From assembly GCA_003452185.1 (NCBI GenBank), contig DMJJ01000406.1, forward strand, positions 1 to 8,290: a stretch of DNA of 8,290 nucleotides, in the 5' to 3' direction. A model generated the notes under the pieces. That model was not told where the DNA came from. It searched no databases and saw only the letters and a program-made list of their open reading frames with translations. Source of the stretch: Verrucomicrobiales bacterium. GTDB lineage: Bacteria; Verrucomicrobiota; Verrucomicrobiia; Limisphaerales; UBA11320. Shown here in pieces: positions 1 to 6,871 of this stretch. Position numbers and translations under genes: made by a program. The number at the start of each line of letters is the position of its first letter. Within the stretch, counting starts at the first letter, position 1.

Positions 1-3000
1 CGCTCAGGGCCAGGAGAGCGGCGCTCTTCACCGGAGGAATGATGCCGGCCAAGGAGCCTGCGGTTGCGGAGCTCGGGCGGTGGTCGGCACCGACCTGCCA
101 GGGCGTGGCACCCGTGGGACGCGCATCTCCGTCGATGTCCGTCTGCAGGAGCGTGGACGGCTGATTCATGATGTTGCGCGTGGTGAGGTTGACACCGGAA
201 GCCAGAGGGCTCCCGGAAGCCGGGATGGTCGCGAAGTGGTAGTTGCCGCGGGGATTCCCGGCGGTGCCTCCAAGCACCGTCCCATCATGCTTCTTGCCGC
301 TCGGGTAATAGAGCCCGATGGGATCGAATCGCACCGCGATGTTGTTACCCGCTTCATCCGGCACGACCGCGATGTAGAGGCTGTCCTGGTACGTCACTCC
401 GAAGGGCGGAACCGGCTGCGGGGTGGTCGAGCTTGCGGTGGCAAAGGTCAGGTAGTTCTGATTCGGCGGAACCGCAGGAACTGCAGGGCGACCAGGCCGG
501 GCGGGCGGGACGCCGCCAGGCCCCGCGGGCGTCGGCGGAACGGCGGGGATCGCGGCTGCCCCAGGGAAGTAGGCAGCGGTCAGGAGTCCGGTATCGGTCG
601 AGTTGACCGTGCCGACATCCTTGGGCCCATCGAGAACCAGGCCAGCAAGGGCATTGTTCGTCGGCTCGTTTCCAGTGCCACCCCACCCGGTTCCCGGGAT
701 CGAGGAACCGATACCGCCCGGGTTTCCGTTCGGCAAGGTCAGGCGTCGGAAGTCGAAGTGGTAGGCCAGGTTGTTATAGATGATGTTGTTCTTGAACGAG
801 GCCGGCAGCGAGAACCGAGGTCCACCGACCTGAGTGAACGCCGCACTGCTCGGCTCATTGGCGATGCCCGCAGGAGTGGGGGTCGAAACCATCGCGTTGC
901 CGGAGAATGCCGCGTGGGCCGTAGCCGTGCTGATGTTGTTCGCGATGGTGTTGTTGTCGATGTAGGCGAAGGCGGTATCGATCATCGAGATGCCGCCGCC
1001 TGCAAACCCGGCAACGTTATCCACGATGATATTGTTGAAGATGTTGACATGATACCGATCGCGGCCGTTGTTGAAGTTGACGCCGTCAGCGAAGTTCGCC
1101 GTGTCGTAGTCATCCCCGTTCACACCCGCCAGGCGGATGCCGCCACCGAATCCAGCCCCGGCCAGGTTCCCCTGGATCAGGTTGTTCATGATAGTCACGG
1201 AGCCGGAACCGCTCGTCAGGGTCGGCGTCTGAGTGACCACGCCATTCGCACTGGTCGTCCGGGTCGGACCATCCTGCTCGCCGCCGACGAAGATGCCGGC
1301 GCCGTCGCCGCCACCCGCCGAGTAGCCCCAGAAGCATTCGTTGAAGGCGACCACGTTGTTCAGGATCATGCCGCCAGGGCTGAGACCGACGTGGGCGATA
1401 CCGCCACCGCCAGCCCCGCCACCGACGATCCCGTTGTTGCCGCCAGGATCGGCCGTGGCGAAGTTCCCCATCACGTAGTTGTTTTCAACCCGATAGTGGG
1501 TCGCCCCGGTGTAGATCGCGATGCCGCCGCCGCCGTTCACGGCGCTGTTTTTCACAACCTCGTTGAACTCGATCACGAGATTCGTGTTGTTGTAAGTGAC
1601 GCCGAGGGTGCTCTCCATGCCGATCGAGATACCGCCGCCGCCGCCGTTGTTGCGGTTGCCGAAGATGCGGTTGTTGCTGATATGGAGGTTGGCCGTTCCG
1701 TTGAAGACGCTGATACCACCCCCTTGCAGGGCACCAACGATCTGGAAGCCGTCGATCCGGGGCGCCGCGAAAGGAGCCTTGGGCACGACGGTTCCGTTTT
1801 GGTCGAGCGTGTAGGTGTAGAACCCATCATCCAGCCCGAAGACCATGAACCCAGGGCACTCATTCGCGGAGAACGGGTTGTTGCCGTCGCCCATGAGCGC
1901 GGCAATCTTGTCGTGCCACATCTGCATGCGGGTGTCGGGAGTCGGATTGGCCCGGAGGACGGTCCCGAAGCCGGCGCCCTGCATGCGGATGGGGCGATCG
2001 ATGATCGGGTTTTCGTTCCAGTCATACGGGCTGATCGGCACGACCACGAGGTCGCCCGGAGCCGAGGCATCGATCGCATCCTGGATCGGAGTCGGGGGAA
2101 GTCCGCCCGGAGGGGTGAAGGTGTAGTCAACCGGCGGGACGAAGTGAACCTTCGAGGCGTCGGGCTCATACTGGAGGGTCACGCCAATCGGGGAAGTCTT
2201 CCCGCCAGCGCGAACGACAAGAAGCTGGAGCTGCTTGGCAACCCCGTTCGCGATGGAAATTGGGAGCTTGAAGGTGATCGTGCTGTTGCTCCAATGAATG
2301 TCGCTGCCAGAGAGGGTGGACAGGTCGTAGCTGGCACCCAACTCGTCGATCAGCTTGACCGTGGAGCCAGTTCCGGCGGCACCGAAGCCGAAGTCACGCT
2401 CCACCGTGTTCGCAGAACCGTAGAGATGATAGTCGGGGTCCATGACATGAACCGTGCCGCGGGAGGTCAGGGTTACGACATCGGTCGAGTTCCTGACGTA
2501 CGAGCCGGCCAGGGTCGGATCGACGCTAGCACACGTGGGGCAACCCGCGACGCCAGCCGTGGTGCCGGCGATGGAGTAGATCACCGGCGTGCCCGTGGGA
2601 GGCTCGACATCGAGCGTTCCGTTCGGCGAACCAACGAACGCCGCCGTCGGAAGGATCGGCGTGTCCGCGTAGAGGAAGCCGCCCGGATAGTAATGGAGCG
2701 TCCAGGGGGTGGTGGTGAAGTTCGGGTTGTAGTTCGGATCCGGGATACGGACGCCATCCGGGTCGGCAGGATCGGCCGGCATGGTCGGGTCGTTCAGGAT
2801 CAGGGTCAGCATCTGCGGGGCGAAGCCGCTGGGATCGGGCACGGCGGCATTGTAGGTCGAGGGGAGAAGGGCGTTGTAGCTGCCGTACTCATCGGCATAG
2901 CAGCGGCCGACCTCATGGCCCAGCCAGTCGCGGATCGAGACGGGGATGATGCCCGGGGCTTCCTTCTCGTTGTAGCTCGGGTTCGACGGGTCGAACTCGG

Positions 3001-6000
3001 CCGAGAGGTCGTTCAGGGTGAACCCAACCAAGCGGGCCGCCTTCGGCACCTCGGTGTAGAGGTGGAAATCCGCCCCAGCGTTGATGCCATCCTTGACGCT
3101 AAGCAGCTTGCGGTCGGCCAGCGGACGCCACTGGTTGGCGTAGTCGGCGGGGATCGCCTGATCCGGGAACAGGTTCTGGAAGGCCGGAACCCAATGGAAG
3201 TCACCGATACACTCGGGCGGGAGCAGCAAGGCGCTCGGGACGTAAGCATCTCCAAAGAAGACGTTACGAGCCTCCTCGGTCTGGATCAGGTAGCCCGGAG
3301 GAGGCTGAACCTGGACCACATAATTGCCAGGGTGGAGGTAGGTCACCGCCCCCGGGCGATCCCCATCCGCGGTCGGAGGATACTTCGCCATGCCGCCCGG
3401 GTAGTAGCCGCCGAAGAGGTAGCCACCGTCGAACACCCCGGTCCGGACCTGATTCCAAGTCGCCAGGTTGTCGCTGCCGACAATTTTGCGGCCCATGACC
3501 GTGGGAGCGTTCTCCTGAACGGTGCCGGCGGGGAATCCATGGATCCCGTCGACAGCGTTGGCGAGCACGTCATCGTCAAAACTGTCCGAATGAACGATGT
3601 TAACCGCATCACCCGGGTTGAAGGCGTGATAGCCGGCAGTCTTGGTCGGGTTAACCTCATCGCGATCGAGGTACTTCGAGTGGTCGAGGTCATCGAGATC
3701 GATGTCCTCAGGGCCACGCTGGGTCGGATCATTCATCCACCCGAACGGGTAGTTGTCGACATCGGAGGTCCGGGGAGCCCGGCCGGCGGCAGGCCCGGCG
3801 AGGTTACCCTGCCGCTTCATCTTCCATCGGTTGATGTCCGCGGGCTGGCCGTTCACGAGGGTCTTGGAGCCATACTGGGCAGCAAGCGTTGCAAAGTTGG
3901 GCTCATACTCATAGAGGGAGACCTGGACACGCGGGATACCAGCATCCCAAAGCTCCATCGTCCCATTGCGCGGATCGGCCTCGGCGCGGGTATTGTTGTA
4001 GGAGATAATACCAGCGATACCGCCATTCTCCCCCTTCTTGTAGGCCGTCTTGCCCCAGTCGACGCGGTTATCCTGACCGAGGTAGAGCTGCATCGCCTGG
4101 AGCAGCAGCGGTGCCTCCGGCGTGCTGTTCGTGTCGGTGCGGGAGAGGTTGTTCCGGATGGCCGCCGGCATCTGCAGGTTCAGGATCGGCTTGGTGATGT
4201 CGGCCGTTCCGTCCGCCTTCAGCTCGTACTGGCCCTGGGGAGCACGGAACCCTTCGGAGGGCATCTGCCAGAAGCTGTTGCCGTCCTTCGGCTCGAAGAA
4301 GCTCCCGTCCGGCTTAGCGCCAGGGATAAAGCCACCCTTGTCAACCACCGCGGTCAAGCCGGTCGGCTTGAAGCGGGTGAAGTCGACTTCGGCGATGAGC
4401 CACTTGAAGAACGGGAAGACTTCCGCAAAGTTGTAGTTACCGTCGTTGTCGGTGATGGTCGACATGTAGATGCTGCCGTTGCGGTAGCGGAGGTTCACCA
4501 CCTGCTGGCGAAGACCTTCATCCCCCTGGTCAGGGAACCCGTTGCCGTTGTGGTCATAGAAAACAGACCCGCGGAAGCTGCCGAACCAGCCGATCACGAG
4601 AACGTCGGGCATCTGGTAAGTCGCAGAGGTCACCGTAGTCACCGTGTTGCCGTTCACCGAAGCGACCATGGTAAGGCCGCGATAGTTGGCACCATTCCCG
4701 GTGGCCTGATCACTGAAAACGAACGTCCGGGTATTTCCGGAGGTCGTGATCTGGACCCCGTTCGCCGAAGCGGTGCCGAAGCTAGTAAGCTGAGCGGCGT
4801 TGGGCCGGGGAGGAACCTTCAGGTAGGTCGTATTCCAGATCGCATCCAGAGCGGTATCCCAGGAGACGAATTCAAACGTGGTGCCGCCGCGGACGCCGTT
4901 GATCGTGAATTCGCCCGTGTCCGGGTTGGCAGCCGCGGCGTAGAGGCCGGCCCCGCCGGCAACTTCGTTGATCGCGAACCAGGCGTTCGGAACGGGAGAG
5001 CCAGGTGCCACAGCCAGGGTCAGGGGCGGGGTGCCATAGTGGTTGTACCGGATCTTACCCTTGACGGTAACCGCGGCGTTCGCGTTGTTGGGCGAAGCGT
5101 TGGGGGTCGGCAACCCGGGGAGCTTGTCAGGATCGACCATGCCGAAGAAGGCGTGATAGAAACCGGTGCCAAAGCCTTCGATGAAGATGCGGGGATTGTT
5201 CGGGGAGGCCCAGGTATCAACCGTCTGCGTTCCTTCGATCGTCGCCGTCTGGTGCCAGTTGCCGCCACCCTTGACGCTGGCATGTCCACCCGTCCAGTTC
5301 TCCCCGGTGGGAGGAACGACCTGAATACCAAACTTGCCCATCCAGAGATTCTTCACCAGGGCCTTACCATCCTTGTCGGTGTAGATGAACCCATCGCCCA
5401 TCTTGAGGATTTCTCCCGTGGCGGGATCGTACTCGGTTCCAAGCTGGTTACCGAACGCATCCTGCCTCACCGGGCCGCCGATGATCGGGTCGAGGACCTG
5501 GATGCGGAAGCCACCGAGGCCTTCCTCACCATCATCCGGTTCGTTGTTGACCGGCGCCTTGTCGTGGAAGACGAGGACGGAAATCTGAACCGTCGGAAGG
5601 GCGCGAACGGCATGGTTGTTCAGCTTGATCTTCGCGTAGGCGATCTTGCCCTGCTCCACGGTCACGCTGATGCCCCCGACGCTGTAGCCGTCGGCCATGG
5701 CGCTCAGAACATAACGCCCCGGCGGGATCGACTGCGGGGTGAGGGTCGGGAGGGTCGGAGGAAGCGCGAGGGTGGTGCTCGACGGAACGATCACCGGCAG
5801 GGTGACCGGCGGCATGTGGAGCTCGACCCACTGGGAGCCAGCGTTGCCGGCAATCGGGTTGAACACCTCCTCGCCGCTCGCCACGACGGGGGCATAGCTC
5901 TTGTGAACGACGAGGGAAACGGAATCGTTCTGCGGCGTCCCGGGCGTCGTAAGGTCGGTGTTGTCGACCTCGAGCAGCCAACGGAATCCGGGGACCGGCG

Positions 6001-6166
6001 CCCCGGCATCGTCGTAGACCGCCACGCGCAGTCCCGTCGGGGCCGGCGCGGCGTTCGGGTCAGCCTGCGCCACGGCGGAGGTCGGCGTCACCAGCGCGAC
6101 CAGGGACGCGAAGGCCGAAAGGGAGGCCACCTTTCGGAGCAATGCGGAGATAGGGTTCAGTTTCAT
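1..6166 (-). CDS. Giant exported multidomain protein: SdrD-B/regulatory-like beta domains, IPT/TIG-like region and C-terminal parallel beta-helix (3' end outside the window)
   Basis: The frame runs from ATG at 6166 to the window edge with no stop: 2,055 complete codons, C-terminus missing. Residues 1-35 form a signal peptide (Lys/Arg N-region, hydrophobic core about 13-27, cleavage after AVA33 or AQA35), so the protein is exported. Visible regions in order: regulatory-like beta domains at about 40-185; an SdrD-B-like domain at about 193-275 (VFHD at 199-202, acidic DDGEEGLGG at 211-219); another regulatory-like domain at about 365-445; a clear SdrD-B domain at about 529-595 with a calcium-type loop (D538, N540, N542, D546, D549, E550); a further one at about 712-765; beta-rich segments at about 940-975 and 1048-1110; an IPT/TIG-like region at about 1245-1325; and a pectate-lyase-like right-handed beta-helix from about 1361 (IQDAIDASAPGD) to about 1810. 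DGDARP at 2012-2017 followed by VGADHR resembles the end of choice-of-anchor Q beta-helix domains. I saw only six cysteines, including C1209-P-T-C1212, and no transmembrane segment after the signal peptide. No Shine-Dalgarno precedes the ATG, but the signal peptide starts there. SdrD-B and beta-helix families are typical of adhesins, surface proteins and polysaccharide-acting proteins. The actual role, substrate and anchoring are unknown; a catalytic or anchor domain could lie beyond position 1. Confidence 0.93.
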   Translation of the reverse strand, partial: MKLNPISALLRKVASLSAFASLVALVTPTSAVAQADPNAAPAPTGLRVAVYDDAGAPVPGFRWLLEVDNTDLTTPGTPQNDSVSLVVHKSYAPVVASGEEVFNPIAGNAGSQWVELHMPPVTLPVIVPSSTTLALPPTLPTLTPQSIPPGRYVLSAMADGYSVGGISVTVEQGKIAYAKIKLNNHAVRALPTVQISVLVFHDKAPVNNEPDDGEEGLGGFRIQVLDPIIGGPVRQDAFGNQLGTEYDPATGEILKMGDGFIYTDKDGKALVKNLWMGKFGIQVVPPTGENWTGGHASVKGGGNWHQTATIEGTQTVDTWASPNNPRIFIEGFGTGFYHAFFGMVDPDKLPGLPTPNASPNNANAAVTVKGKIRYNHYGTPPLTLAVAPGSPVPNAWFAINEVAGGAGLYAAAANPDTGEFTINGVRGGTTFEFVSWDTALDAIWNTTYLKVPPRPNAAQLTSFGTASANGVQITTSGNTRTFVFSDQATGNGANYRGLTMVASVNGNTVTTVTSATYQMPDVLVIGWFGSFRGSVFYDHNGNGFPDQGDEGLRQQVVNLRYRNGSIYMSTITDNDGNYNFAEVFPFFKWLIAEVDFTRFKPTGLTAVVDKGGFIPGAKPDGSFFEPKDGNSFWQMPSEGFRAPQGQYELKADGTADITKPILNLQMPAAIRNNLSRTDTNSTPEAPLLLQAMQLYLGQDNRVDWGKTAYKKGENGGIAGIISYNNTRAEADPRNGTMELWDAGIPRVQVSLYEYEPNFATLAAQYGSKTLVNGQPADINRWKMKRQGNLAGPAAGRAPRTSDVDNYPFGWMNDPTQRGPEDIDLDDLDHSKYLDRDEVNPTKTAGYHAFNPGDAVNIVHSDSFDDDVLANAVDGIHGFPAGTVQENAPTVMGRKIVGSDNLATWNQVRTGVFDGGYLFGGYYPGGMAKYPPTADGDRPGAVTYLHPGNYVVQVQPPPGYLIQTEEARNVFFGDAYVPSALLLPPECIGDFHWVPAFQNLFPDQAIPADYANQWRPLADRKLLSVKDGINAGADFHLYTEVPKAARLVGFTLNDLSAEFDPSNPSYNEKEAPGIIPVSIRDWLGHEVGRCYADEYGSYNALLPSTYNAAVPDPSGFAPQMLTLILNDPTMPADPADPDGVRIPDPNYNPNFTTTPWTLHYYPGGFLYADTPILPTAAFVGSPNGTLDVEPPTGTPVIYSIAGTTAGVAGCPTCASVDPTLAGSYVRNSTDVVTLTSRGTVHVMDPDYHLYGSANTVERDFGFGAAGTGSTVKLIDELGASYDLSTLSGSDIHWSNSTITFKLPISIANGVAKQLQLLVVRAGGKTSPIGVTLQYEPDASKVHFVPPVDYTFTPPGGLPPTPIQDAIDASAPGDLVVVPISPYDWNENPIIDRPIRMQGAGFGTVLRANPTPDTRMQMWHDKIAALMGDGNNPFSANECPGFMVFGLDDGFYTYTLDQNGTVVPKAPFAAPRIDGFQIVGALQGGGISVFNGTANLHISNNRIFGNRNNGGGGGISIGMESTLGVTYNNTNLVIEFNEVVKNSAVNGGGGIAIYTGATHYRVENNYVMGNFATADPGGNNGIVGGGAGGGGIAHVGLSPGGMILNNVVAFNECFWGYSAGGGDGAGIFVGGEQDGPTRTTSANGVVTQTPTLTSGSGSVTIMNNLIQGNLAGAGFGGGIRLAGVNGDDYDTANFADGVNFNNGRDRYHVNIFNNIIVDNVAGFAGGGISMIDTAFAYIDNNTIANNISTATAHAAFSGNAMVSTPTPAGIANEPSSAAFTQVGGPRFSLPASFKNNIIYNNLAYHFDFRRLTLPNGNPGGIGSSIPGTGWGGTGNEPTNNALAGLVLDGPKDVGTVNSTDTGLLTAAYFPGAAAIPAVPPTPAGPGGVPPARPGRPAVPAVPPNQNYLTFATASSTTPQPVPPFGVTYQDSLYIAVVPDEAGNNIAVRFDPIGLYYPSGKKHDGTVLGGTAGNPRGNYHFATIPASGSPLASGVNLTTRNIMNQPSTLLQTDIDGDARPTGATPWQVGADHRPSSATAGSLAGIIPPVKSAALLALS
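458..550 (-). repeat. Pro/Ala/Val-rich low-complexity segment in the giant protein
   Basis: Residues 1873-1903 of the giant protein contain 12 prolines in 31 positions, with PAVPP near the start and PAVPAVPP near the end. The segment separates the beta-helix rungs from the closing beta region that ends with DGDARP...VGADHR. It is probably an extended flexible linker or surface loop. The repeat units are too short and diverged to be called an exact tandem array. Confidence 0.6.
737..1729 (-). repeat. Degenerate beta-helix repeats: Gly-rich turns alternating with Asn ladders
   Basis: This segment encodes residues 1480-1810 of the giant protein. Seven rungs contain a Gly-rich turn just before an Ile, with that Ile at residues 1485, 1513, 1549, 1590, 1625, 1677 and 1726 (spacings 28, 36, 41, 35, 52 and 49). 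Between and after the turns lie Asn-rich strands such as ISNNRIFGN, VENNYVMGN, ILNNVVAFN, IMNNLIQGN, IFNNIIVDN, IDNNTIANN and KNNIIYNN, which fit a loose pattern hydrophobic-x-N-N-x-hydrophobic-x-x-N. Stacked Asn ladders and Gly turns are typical of right-handed parallel beta-helices (PbH1-type repeats). The repeats are protein-level and degenerate; I see no long exact DNA repeat. Confidence 0.8.
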
Positions 6167-6296
6167 AGGTATCAGAAAAAATCGTAGCGGCGTTGGCGTT
6201 CCTGATTGGGAAAGATTCGTCAAATGGGCGGCGTCTGCGTTAGGGGATCCTCGGCGTTCCAGCGAAACCGAACAGGGATTGCTCCGACTCTGCTAT

Positions 6297-6308
6297 AGGG
6301 AACTCCCT
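6297..6308. promoter_or_regulatory. Short palindrome AGGGAACTCCCT, possible operator
   Basis: Two 5-base arms (AGGGA / TCCCT) are separated by two bases. The site sits between the probable terminator and the giant gene's start, beside TATAGC on the minus strand, which resembles a weak -10. The position suits a regulator site for the giant gene, but palindromes of this size also arise by chance. Confidence 0.15.
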
Positions 6309-6321
6309 GAGCTCGGTACGC

Positions 6322-6350
6322 AAAAAAAAAGACGCCTCGCGGATGCGAAG
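6322..6350 (-). terminator. Probable intrinsic terminator upstream of the giant gene
   Basis: On the minus strand, CTTCGC (6350-6345), a four-base loop ATCC and GCGAGG (6340-6335) form a six-pair stem with one G-T pair. After a four-base CGTC spacer come nine consecutive T (6330-6322). It lies about 520 bases after the NRPS stop and about 155 bases before the ATG of the giant gene. It could end read-through from the NRPS operon or, if the giant gene's promoter lies further upstream, act as a leader attenuator. The spacer between stem and T-run weakens the call, although a C-C mismatch and wobble pairs could extend the stem. Confidence 0.4.
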
Positions 6351-6569
6351 GACTCCTTCTGATTCGACCAAGCCACCGCGGCTTCGGTTATTCATGGCAC
6401 GTCTGGTATCCACCTGTGACTGGACCGGGATGAGTGACTTTCCCGACCCGACACATCACAGAAGTGTGCCCGCGCACGGACTGCTACACGCAGCCCCTGG
6501 CACCCCCTACCTCCCTTCACTAAATCTAAACGCAATGCCTCTGGGCACACGTCCTGGAACGTAGTTGTC

Positions 6570-6680
6570 TTAGCGCGGACACTCTCTGACTCGGATAAGA
6601 TGGTTTTTACACCACGCATTGATCTTTCGCAAGGCGTTTGTTGCCGCATCCACGGAAAAAAATGCGACCTTATGATGAGC
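6570..6680 (-). pseudogene. Possible relic of a group II intron-type reverse transcriptase C-terminus
   Basis: The minus-strand frame ending with the TAA at 6570-6572 reads FFSVDAATNAL then RKINAWCKNHLIRVRE. From memory, this resembles the segment after the polymerase core of group II intron reverse transcriptases, where a K/R-rich stretch with Ile-x-x-Trp and often WCRxxRH occurs. Only about 30 residues look similar, there is no YADD polymerase motif nearby, and the stretch has no start codon of its own that makes sense. It lies in the GC-poor part of the gap, as acquired and decayed DNA might. It may equally be chance. Confidence 0.15.
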
Positions 6681-6871
6681 AACACCCTGCCCATACACTC
6701 TTTTCGGAGCATTTTGTATAACTCTTAAGCAGCATTCAGAACTCCCCCTCCGAAACCCAAGGATTAGCATGCTCTTATCCTTTTTATCCCTCAGGCAGAT
6801 CCTTTCTTGGCGTGAGTGGGATTGGGGGAGGAGAACAGGCGAGCTAATCCATTTCGGGGCCCACATCGTGG

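Larger units (their letters stand above)
6167..6871. other. Intergenic region between the NRPS end and the giant gene; no convincing gene
   Basis: This 705-base gap is mostly non-coding. Bases 6601-6780 are about 46% GC by hand count, lower than both flanking genes. Short open frames exist on both strands (for example minus 6392-6712 and 6570-6932, plus 6343-6564), but none gives a recognisable full protein. Just after the NRPS stop, the minus strand has a short hairpin (CCAC-GAT-GTGG, 6861-6871) without a T-run. A probable terminator lies at 6322-6350. The promoter of the giant gene should lie between about 6170 and 6321, but I find no good sigma70 pair: TTGACG (minus, 6224-6219) has no -10 at the right distance, and TATAGC (minus, 6297-6292) has no -35. 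Confidence 0.7.

Noticed and set aside
80..6187. A 2,035-codon open frame on the plus strand
   Set aside because: It is the exact codon-for-codon antisense of the giant gene. Its product is a mix of Arg, Val, Gly and Asp without domains or a signal peptide, while the minus strand gives a signal peptide and clear beta domains.
6195..6260. Direct repeat GGCGTTCC (6195-6202 and 6253-6260) in the leader of the giant gene
   Set aside because: There are only eight bases and two copies, with no extended similarity around them. It is not enough to call an operator.
6343..6564. A 73-codon plus-strand open frame in the gap
   Set aside because: It has low-complexity Pro/His/Arg content, no ribosome site and no recognisable motif. 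It starts inside the probable terminator hairpin.
6392..6712. A 106-codon minus-strand open frame in the gap
   Set aside because: There is no recognisable domain, it overlaps another open frame, and it is Arg/Ser-rich, so it looks like random intergenic translation.
6761..6850. Inverted repeat GGATTAGC (6761-6768) / GCTAATCC (6843-6850), and GGATAAGA (6593-6600) / TCTTATCC (6773-6780)
   Set aside because: Eight-base inverted pairs at these distances are expected by chance in a 700-base region. The arms do not extend, and no transposase or target duplication accompanies them.
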